This document shows, piece by piece, positions 8,013-13,817 of a stretch of DNA of 13,817 nucleotides (position 1 is its first letter; every line of letters begins with the position of its first letter). A model generated the notes under the pieces. It was not told where the DNA came from. It saw nothing but the letters and a program-made list of their open reading frames with translations, and did not search any database. The stretch comes from Isotricha intestinalis (taxonomy: Eukaryota; Ciliophora; Litostomatea; Vestibuliferida; Isotrichidae), in the NCBI GenBank assembly GCA_023807065.1, contig JAJJLU010000935.1, positions 1-13,817 on the forward strand, given 5' to 3'. The translations under genes and the position numbers were made by a program.

Positions 8013-10355
8013 ATGGAAAATAAAAGTGAAGATAAAATAAATTTAAATGAATTAATTGGAGATTATATAGTAGAAAATATTCCTGCTTTTCAAAGTTATC
8101 TTCGTCAAGTGTGGAAAGATTTGTCAGGGAGAAGTGAAGAAAAAGATAAAGGAGTTAATAAAATTACGTTTTCAAAATATTATGAATTACCAGGAATAAT
8201 ATCTGAAAGATTATTTTCAGTTTTTAATACAAATAAAACAAATTATATAAATTGTAATGATTTTATAGATGGAATGGTAAATTTATTTTCTGGTGAATTA
8301 GATAAATTGATTCAATTTATTTTTAGATTTTATGATTTTGATAAAGATGGTAAAGTATCAAAAGAAGATATTAGAATCGTTTTATCTTATGTTCCTTTAA
8401 ATACTAAAAATTTAAAAAAACAAAAATCATTAAAATTTGAAAAAGAAAATTTTAATGATAGATTAGAATCTCAAAGTGAATTACATGAAAAATTAGATGT
8501 TATATTTAAAAACACTACAACAATTGATGAAAAAAGATTTAAAGAAATCATTAAAAATGAAACATCTGATTTATTTTTATATATTTTGATATTTTTATTA
8601 GAAAAAAGACCATTCAATAAAAATACAGTTAAAAATTTAGAAAATATTAAAAAAAGTCCAGTGACATCATCAAATAAAAACAAATCTTCCAATTCAATAA
8701 ATAATTTAATAGTTTCTCCAAATTTAAATTCAAAATTTCAATCATCAACAATAATTTCAAAATCACCTATTTTTCAATCAAGATTAGGAGAAAATATAAA
8801 TACTAAAAAAGGAGGAAATAGATTAGGTGTAGAACTATCAAATTCAAAAAATCTTTTAGATTTATATTCAAAGAATAAACCAAATAAAAATGAAGAATCA
8901 AATGTTGTTCAATTAAATATTCCTCAAAAAAAAAATCAAAATAAAACTAATAATGATTTAGTTAAAAATAAACCAAATAGAAAGTATAAACAAATTAATA
9001 AAAATTTTGAAGAAATAGATTCAGATAAATTTAAAGGAGATGAAACAATTGGATTATCCTTTGCAAGACAATATGAAAAAAATAATAATAAAGATAGTAA
9101 AGGATCTAGTTTAAATGATTCATTTGATTCAGATGATAATGAAGAAAAAGATAATATTCAAATGGAAGGATATATATATAAGAAACAAGATGATAAAATA
9201 AAACAAATATATTTCAAATTAATATATAAAGATTTATATTATTATAAATCAAAAGAAGATACAAAACATAAAGGAATGCATAATTTATCTGGAGTATATG
9301 TTAAAGAAGAAGAACCTTCTTTAATAGATGGAAAAAAATTTTATTCTTTTGTTATTGTATTTCCTGCAAAAGAAAGAAAATATTATGTAATTGATGAGGA
9401 AGAATATAAAAAATGGGTAAAAGCAATCAGAAAAGCAGTAGGATATTCAAATTTAAATGATATTTATGAAATAAAAGATGTTTTAGGAAAAGGTAAATTT
9501 GGTTTAGTAAGATTAGGAATTCATAAAGAAAGTGGAAGAAAAGTAGCAATAAAAATAATAAATAAAAAACTAGTATCAACTTTAGATTTAGAACAAGTAA
9601 AAACAGAAGTTGAAATATTAAAAATTGCTCAGCATCCAAATATTATTAGATTATATGATGTATTTGAAAATGAAAAATATATTTATATTATAATGGAATT
9701 TTGTGGTGGTGGAGATTTATTTTCATATATTGAAAAAAGAGGTTTCCAATTGAAAGAATCAAGAGCAGCAGAAATTATTCATAAATTATCAACAGCATTA
9801 TATTATCTTCATCAATATGGAATAATTCATAGAGATTTAAAACCAGAAAATATATTAATGACAAATGAAAAAGATGATGCAGATATAAGATTATTAGATT
9901 TTGGTTTAGGTAAAATTTTAGGACCAAATGAATTTTGTACAGAACCATTTGGAACTTTTTCATATGCAGCTCCTGAAGTTTTATTAGAAAAACCATATAA
10001 TTTTAAAGCAGATTTATGGACTATTGGTATTATTACATATTTATTATTAGCTGGATTTTTACCTTTTGATGATGAAAATTCTGAAAAAGAAATTGCGAGA
10101 CAAACAGTTTATGAACCTACTCCTTTTCCTAATTCTGTTTGGGGAAATATTTCTAAAGAAGGAAGATTATTTGTAGATAATTTACTTGAAAAAGATCCTA
10201 AAAATAGAATGACTATTAAACAAGTTTTAGAACATCCTTGGTTACAAAAATTTGAAGCTAAGCATCAAGAAGAAATATTTAATAAAAGAAAAAATAAAGA
10301 TTTACCTGGAGGAGAAGAATTTAAAATATATTCTACTTCTGTTTCAAAAAAATAA
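8013..10355 (+). CDS. Calcium-regulated protein kinase: EF-hand, PH domain, Ser/Thr kinase (CDPK7-like)
   Basis: This 780-aa protein has three parts. An N-terminal EF-hand region (about 50-130) contains a clear loop D108-F-D110-K-D112-G113-K-V115, with Asp119 rather than Glu at loop position 12, and a degenerate partner near 72-83. After a Ser/Asn/Lys-rich linker (about 200-380) comes a PH domain (about 383-476) with the invariant Trp468. The C-terminal kinase domain (about 485-744) has the Gly loop GKGKFG (492-497), K514, alpha-C Glu532, HRD (606-608), DFG (629-631) and APE (653-655), all intact. It should phosphorylate Ser/Thr, with calcium and phosphoinositide inputs from the N-terminal domains. 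The order EF-PH-kinase matches apicomplexan CDPK7 and differs from classical CDPKs, whose EF-hands follow the kinase. No autoinhibitory junction is evident in the 36 residues after the kinase. The start follows an in-frame TAA. Confidence 0.95.
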   Translation: MENKSEDKINLNELIGDYIVENIPAFQSYLRQVWKDLSGRSEEKDKGVNKITFSKYYELPGIISERLFSVFNTNKTNYINCNDFIDGMVNLFSGELDKLIQFIFRFYDFDKDGKVSKEDIRIVLSYVPLNTKNLKKQKSLKFEKENFNDRLESQSELHEKLDVIFKNTTTIDEKRFKEIIKNETSDLFLYILIFLLEKRPFNKNTVKNLENIKKSPVTSSNKNKSSNSINNLIVSPNLNSKFQSSTIISKSPIFQSRLGENINTKKGGNRLGVELSNSKNLLDLYSKNKPNKNEESNVVQLNIPQKKNQNKTNNDLVKNKPNRKYKQINKNFEEIDSDKFKGDETIGLSFARQYEKNNNKDSKGSSLNDSFDSDDNEEKDNIQMEGYIYKKQDDKIKQIYFKLIYKDLYYYKSKEDTKHKGMHNLSGVYVKEEEPSLIDGKKFYSFVIVFPAKERKYYVIDEEEYKKWVKAIRKAVGYSNLNDIYEIKDVLGKGKFGLVRLGIHKESGRKVAIKIINKKLVSTLDLEQVKTEVEILKIAQHPNIIRLYDVFENEKYIYIIMEFCGGGDLFSYIEKRGFQLKESRAAEIIHKLSTALYYLHQYGIIHRDLKPENILMTNEKDDADIRLLDFGLGKILGPNEFCTEPFGTFSYAAPEVLLEKPYNFKADLWTIGIITYLLLAGFLPFDDENSEKEIARQTVYEPTPFPNSVWGNISKEGRLFVDNLLEKDPKNRMTIKQVLEHPWLQKFEAKHQEEIFNKRKNKDLPGGEEFKIYSTSVSKK

Positions 10356-11077
10356 ATAGATTTATTTTGTTCCAAATTGTTTTTAAAAATTTATAATTGT
10401 TATTAAATATGTTTTTAAATTTAAATAACAGTTTTCTTTTATTTAAAGGGTTTATAATTTACTTAATTTATATTTTATTGAAAGAATTTAAAGATTTGTT
10501 TTTTTTTAAATTTTCTGAATTATTTTTTCTGAAATTATCATGCAATTAATTTATTTTTTTTTGATAAATCCATTTTTAATTCAATATTGATCAATTTTAT
10601 TTGAGAAGTCATTTTTTCATTATTTAATTTATTTAGAATAATTATTTATATGAAAAAAATAATTATTTTTAAAATCATTAATTAATTCTTTTTTTTATAT
10701 CAGGTATTGTTTAAATTCTTCTTTTGTTTTCCCTTATATTTACCATTATTTTATAAATTATTAATAATTGATTTTAAAAGTTAAAGGTTCCAATTCCTGA
10801 AAATTCTTCTTTCTTCGATATTTCTTTTTCTTTTTCTATTTTTTTTATAAATCAAAATTACAATTTTCATAAGAAGGAAAAAATGATAAAGAGCTAATGA
10901 AAAGAATTTTAAAGATTACTTTATTATTATTTTAATACATGAATTAATTCATTTATTAAATTTTTATCCAGTTGATAATACTTATCCTTTATTTATGCCT
11001 ATCACTTCAAAGGAAAGAGAAAATAGAAATGTTTAATATATTATTTATTTGGGAATGATACTATTTATAAAATTAAT
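10356..11077. other. AT-rich spacer downstream of the kinase gene, with weak antisense coding traces
   Basis: This T-rich 0.7-kb stretch contains the 3' end of the kinase transcript and no intact gene. Read on the minus strand, about 10870-10690 contains protein-like phrases such as FQELEPLTFKINY and KTKEEFKQYL interrupted by TAA. A minus-strand mini-ORF (ATG at 10612, stop at 10538) encodes 24 residues beginning MTSQIKLINIELKMDL. These may be remnants of an old gene, but adjacent frames look similar, so I do not call one. Confidence 0.35.
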
Positions 11078-11361
11078 TACCGTAATCCCCTTGGCTATCA
11101 GGACCCTCTAGCTATACGGATTTTTTATTTTTCAAAAATTTTTCCATTTTTCTGGATCTTGGCTATCAGGATTTTGTTTTAAAAAAAATACATTATCAAA
11201 ATGATTTTAATAAAATTAAATTTAAAATTAATATTGATTTTAATATTAAATTTGATATAATATTTATTACATTTTATAGGAGATCCTTGCTATCCGGATT
11301 TAGCCAGAAATTTCAAAAAAAATGAAAATGTATTGTCCAGATAGCAAGGAGGATTACGATA
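11078..11361. mobile_element. TA-bounded inverted-repeat element (MITE-like or retained internal eliminated sequence)
   Basis: Terminal inverted repeats lie at 11081-11103 (starting CGTAATCCCCTTGGCTATC) and 11336-11358 (complement starting CGTAATCCTCCTTGCTATC), identical at 19 of 23 positions without gaps. Each is flanked one base further out by TA (11078-11079 and 11360-11361), as expected for a TA target duplication or a TA-bounded eliminated sequence. The termini are far richer in G/C than the surroundings, while the interior (about 11172-11278) is nearly pure A/T. There is no room for a transposase, so the element would be non-autonomous. Variants of the motif CTTGGCTATCNGGA recur inside. 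A Tc1/mariner-like MITE or a ciliate IES are the main readings; a cis-regulatory or ncRNA element is also possible. Confidence 0.55.
11158..11298. repeat. Internal copies of the element's GCTATC motif
   Basis: GGATCTTGGCTATCAGGA at 11154-11171 and AGATCCTTGCTATCCGGA at 11281-11298 agree at 14 of 18 positions in direct orientation. Both resemble the core of the terminal repeats at 11091-11103 and, inverted, 11336-11349. A fifth, weaker match, CTAGCTATACGGA, lies near 11107-11119. Repeated motifs inside termini are typical of transposase-binding sites, but here the inner right copy is direct rather than inverted. Confidence 0.45.
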
Positions 11362-11446
11362 TTCTCAATCTTGTTTAATAAATAACATTAATACTTGGAA
11401 AAAAAAGATAATTTGAAAAAAATATTAAAAATGATAAAAATATTGA

Positions 11447-11832
11447 TTTTATAAAATTAATAAAAAAAGAGAAATTGATTTATATATTACTATTCCAGAT
11501 AATGAAAATGAAAAATAAATTCAAAAAAAGGAAAACTGATTATTGTTTTTGGTAAAACAATAAAATTTAGACGAACCAAAAGCAAAAATAATATAAAAAT
11601 AAAATAATAATCTCTTGGAAAATAAACCTTCATTATATTATTATATTATGAATAAATTAAAAATTATAAAGATAAAGATATAAAATATTATAATTGAATT
11701 AATGTAAAAGATGGACAATTCAATTGGTATCTTATATTTTATAAATGAGAATATAAAATGTTTAGGAAGTATTCAAAATATTCCAAATTAAACTTAGAAT
11801 ATGAATCACTAAAAATAAATTATGCTTTATAA
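11447..11832 (+). pseudogene. Decayed coding-like sequence, unidentified
   Basis: An open stretch at 11447-11515 reads FYKINKKREIDLYITIPDNE and further. One frame to the side, 11512-11604 includes KGKLIIVFGKTIKFRRTK. That frame then continues to 11832 through TAA (11605, 11608, 11623, 11653) and TGA (11695, 11746). Between the last stops it contains INVKDGQFNWYLIFYK and EYKMFRKYSKYSKLNLEYES. The composition is gene-like, and the stops fall where Trp or Gln would be plausible (CAA to TAA, TGG to TGA). I infer a relic broken by at least one frameshift and several nonsense changes. No family is recognised. It begins about 90 bp after the inverted-repeat element. Confidence 0.35.
11540..11563. 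other. Perfect 10-bp stem with TGGT loop
   Basis: TTATTGTTTT (11540-11549) is followed by TGGT and the exact complement AAAACAATAA (11554-11563). It lies within the relic at 11447-11832. No U-tract or other context marks it as a functional RNA structure. Confidence 0.2.
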
Positions 11833-12600
11833 AATATAAAGTTGAAAAAAAATAAAATTAGTTATAAAACTTTTATATTTATAAACAATGTAAAAATTTG
11901 TTTCATCAGAAAATAGATTTAAGGGAAAATGTTTTCAATAAGTTTTATGTAATTTGAGCAATTAAGAGTAATATAAAATTATTAATAATTGATTTTAAAA
12001 AATTTGGAACAAATATTAAAAATAAAATTACTGATAATGTTATTGTTTTAATTTAAAATATTTTATCCAAAAAATGGAAAGCTCAAAAAAAATATCAAAC
12101 ACCAAAAAACCATAAAAAAGAATGATTATCAAATTTTAAAAGACGAAATGATTGCTAAAAGAAGGATCCTACTAATTTGATTACCAATACAAAAGTATAT
12201 AGTGATGTAAATTATTGTTACACACATTTAAATGTGGGTTTAAATGGGAAAAAAACTTATTATAACATGATTATGATATAAATATATAAAAAACTTTACA
12301 ATTATTTTGTCAAGAGAAAAGATATAATATATTAATGTTCCTAAAATCATTTTAATTTATATTTAGAATTTGATGTCAACATTCAAAATTAAATTTAAAT
12401 GATAATTTTCACTAATTTTTTTAATTTTATTAAATTCCTCATATAATATCTGTTGCAATCATAATTAAATCTAATTATTGATATAATTATATTTTAATCA
12501 ATTTGAAGGGAATTTGAATTAATAAATGTTAAAATAATTCTTTTTTTAAAATAAATTTACTTTAATCATTAAAAATATTTATTTATAAACATGATATAAT
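11833..12600. other. AT-rich gene-poor stretch
   Basis: I see no intact gene, RNA gene or tandem repeat here. One 14-bp perfect palindrome, CACATTTAAATGTG, lies at 12223-12236, with a partial echo (TTTAAATGGG) just after it. Short frames with scattered TAA continue from the preceding relic but lack any recognisable feature. Confidence 0.4.
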
Positions 12601-12606
12601 ATCTAA

Positions 12607-12950
12607 TTAAAAATTATAAATGCTACAATTGAAAATATTTTGTATATATAAAGAGTTGATTGGTGTAAATTTATGGCAAATTTATTTAAAAGAGGTTATT
12701 TTTTTATTGAGTAATTCAGATGATTTATCATAAAGATTTTTTTCAGATTTTTTATACAAATGATAAAGGAGATTTCTACTTTGATGAAATACCAAAAAAT
12801 ATTGTTAATGATAATAAAAATTATTGTAGATGAAATGCTGAAAATAAAATTAAGATATAAAAATCGAAAATTGGAATATTCTATTATATTAATTAAGGAG
12901 TAAAAATTAATTTCTTTTTTCATATATAAACAGAACTTTATTTCAAAGTA
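12607..12950 (+). pseudogene. Decayed coding-like sequence, unidentified
   Basis: The frame starting at 12607 reads INATIENILYI, meets TAA at 12649, then continues RVDWCKFMANLFKRGYFFIE up to TAA at 12712. A second frame, open at 12711-12830, contains MIYHKDFFQIFYTNDKGDFY and FDEIPKNIVNDNKNYC. It ends at TGA 12831, then carries on past TAA at 12858 and later stops. The two frames abut almost exactly, as after a single indel in an ancestral gene. The reading uses GAT, GAA, GGA and GTT codons as the intact genes do. I do not recognise a family. Confidence 0.38.
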
Positions 12951-12996
12951 GTTTTTTAATAAAATTAGAATTACTTATTTTAAATACTTAATTTAA

Positions 12997-13300
12997 GATT
13001 TTAACAAATCTTATATAAACATTCTCATTATAAATATTGAAATGAATGAAGAAAAAATTGATAACATTATTTCTCATCTTGATAATACGGAAAGACTACC
13101 AGAATTGTATAAATGATTAAAGAAATTAATATAATATATATAGAAAAAATTAAGTTAGGATAATTTTAAGAGGAAAATAATAAGGATTTTAGATAAGGAA
13201 TATATTATTTACTTAAAGGTGATTAATTCATTATTAAAAGAGTAATTAGTTAGTTAGTTTGAGTATCCATAAAATTGGTTCATAAGAAATAGCAAAATAA
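12997..13300 (+). pseudogene. Decayed coding-like sequence, unidentified
   Basis: The frame open at 12997-13113 encodes 39 residues including MNEEKIDNIISHLDNTERLP (ATG at 13042) and stops at TGA 13114. An overlapping frame starting with ATG at 13113 continues as MIKEINIIYIEKIKLG, and past further stops includes EENNKDFR and GIYYLLKGD. Codon-position bias (G at first positions) switches frame at about 13113, which suggests an indel in an old coding sequence. It ends about 150 bp before the B-box gene and could be a broken neighbour or duplicate, but shows no similarity to the visible part of that gene. Confidence 0.33.
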
Positions 13301-13456
13301 TTTTTTCAATTTTTCTTTATTTTTATAAAATATATAATTTTTGTCAATCCCATTTTATATAATTTATACTATTAAAATAATAGTCAAAATAATAATCAAA
13401 ATAAGATTTACCAAAATTAATATAATATTTGTTATATAATTTTTATCCCAATTTAA
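13301..13456. promoter_or_regulatory. Probable promoter/5' leader of the B-box gene
   Basis: This is AT-rich DNA directly upstream of the plus-strand ATG at 13457, which is immediately preceded by an in-frame TAA (13454-13456). No specific element can be distinguished. Confidence 0.3.
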
Positions 13457-13817
13457 ATGGATTCTAAAAATAATGTTGCTTCATCATGCTTAATGAATAA
13501 AATTGAAAACATAAAAAGATGTAATAAATGTAATAAAATACCTTTAATTAAACTTATTACAAAGAATAATCAATTTTTTATAAAATATAATTGTGAAAAT
13601 GATCATAATGAAGAAATGAGTTTAGAAGATTTTTTAAAGAATAATAAAAATTTTGTTTGTGAAATATGTAAAACAAAAACTGATTTTTTAAATTTTGATT
13701 ATTGTATTTCTTGCAAACAAGTTTTATGTAATAATTGTGTAATAAATCATAGAACACAATCTCATCAAACAATATTTCTTTCAAAATATGATTCAACATG
13801 TTTAATACATAATCAAT
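13457..13817 (+). CDS. B-box zinc-finger protein, 5' part only (truncated by window end)
   Basis: 120 codons are visible and the frame is still open at the window edge. The start is fixed by an in-frame TAA directly before the ATG. The visible part holds metal-binding pairs in series: C22-x2-C25 with C46-x3-H50, then C68-x2-C71, then the B-box-like set C83-x2-C86-x4-C91-x2-C94-x3-H98-x4-H103. The last set fits the B-box zinc-finger spacing known from TRIM-type and other eukaryotic proteins, where it mediates protein contacts. The first CxxC...CxxxH module looks like a separate zinc-ribbon-like unit; there is no RING signature. The C-terminal partner domain, which would define the function, is outside the window. 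The call is firm for a zinc-binding protein and probable for B-box. Confidence 0.78.
   Translation, partial: MDSKNNVASSCLMNKIENIKRCNKCNKIPLIKLITKNNQFFIKYNCENDHNEEMSLEDFLKNNKNFVCEICKTKTDFLNFDYCISCKQVLCNNCVINHRTQSHQTIFLSKYDSTCLIHNQ

Noticed and set aside
9427..9996. Leu- and Ile-rich minus-strand frames inside the kinase gene
   Set aside because: They are antisense shadows of the well-supported kinase domain.
132..10670. Recurrent palindrome AATAATTATT upstream of genes (near 132, 7892 and 10640)
   Set aside because: A 10-mer of only A and T is expected a few times by chance in about 14 kb at this base composition; no consistent position relative to start codons.
12223..12236. 14-bp perfect palindrome CACATTTAAATGTG as an operator-like site
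   Set aside because: Single copy, not next to any gene start, and no partner sites were seen.
12696..12923. Minus-strand 75-codon open frame rich in Ile and Phe
   Set aside because: It lies antisense to a more gene-like plus-strand relic and has only the composition expected of the complement of Asn/Lys-rich coding sequence.
10690..13330. An alternative genetic code (TAA/TAG as Gln, TGA as Trp) in the gene-poor regions, which makes long protein-like readings on both strands
   Set aside because: With all stops recoded every frame is open, neighbouring frames look equally good in AT-rich DNA, frameshifts are also present, and the four intact genes clearly use the standard code.

Overview
The window looks like the left end of a small, extremely AT-rich nuclear chromosome from a microbial eukaryote, most likely a ciliate macronuclear chromosome. 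The evidence is a C-rich tandem repeat, four copies of AATCCCC, on the first bases. It is oriented as a left-hand telomere should be, and the first start codon is only 133 bp further in. The genes are intronless, separated by short AT-rich spacers and full of Asn/Lys codons. All four complete genes use TAA as stop, have no in-frame stop and encode Trp with TGG, so the nuclear code appears standard. A ciliate with a standard code would suggest a litostome-type lineage, but that is inference; another AT-rich protist is possible.

Layout: telomere (1-28); a large Asn-rich protein of unknown function (162-3038, +); a convergent AMPK-gamma/SNF4-like four-CBS protein (3154-4287, -); a long spacer with decayed coding-like sequence (4288-5656); an SPX-EXS phosphate exporter of the XPR1/SYG1/PHO1 family (5657-7804, -); a divergent EF-hand/PH/protein kinase gene resembling apicomplexan CDPK7 (8013-10355, +), sharing a 208-bp promoter region with the exporter; a 3.1-kb gene-poor stretch (10356-13456); and the first 120 codons of a B-box zinc-finger protein (13457 onward, +), cut by the window edge. 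The gene-poor stretch holds a 284-bp element with terminal inverted repeats and TA boundaries, plus several gene relics.

Three of the four complete proteins belong to signalling or nutrient-sensing families: adenine nucleotides (AMPK gamma), inositol pyrophosphate/phosphate (SPX-EXS) and calcium/phosphoinositide (EF-PH-kinase). Nothing in the sequence shows that they form one pathway. The most unusual non-genic object is the TA-bounded inverted-repeat element at about 11078-11361. It is much richer in GC than its surroundings, carries repeated GCTATC-type motifs, and has one exact telomere unit (AATCCCC) in its left terminus. It could be a MITE-like transposon remnant or an internal eliminated sequence retained in the macronucleus.
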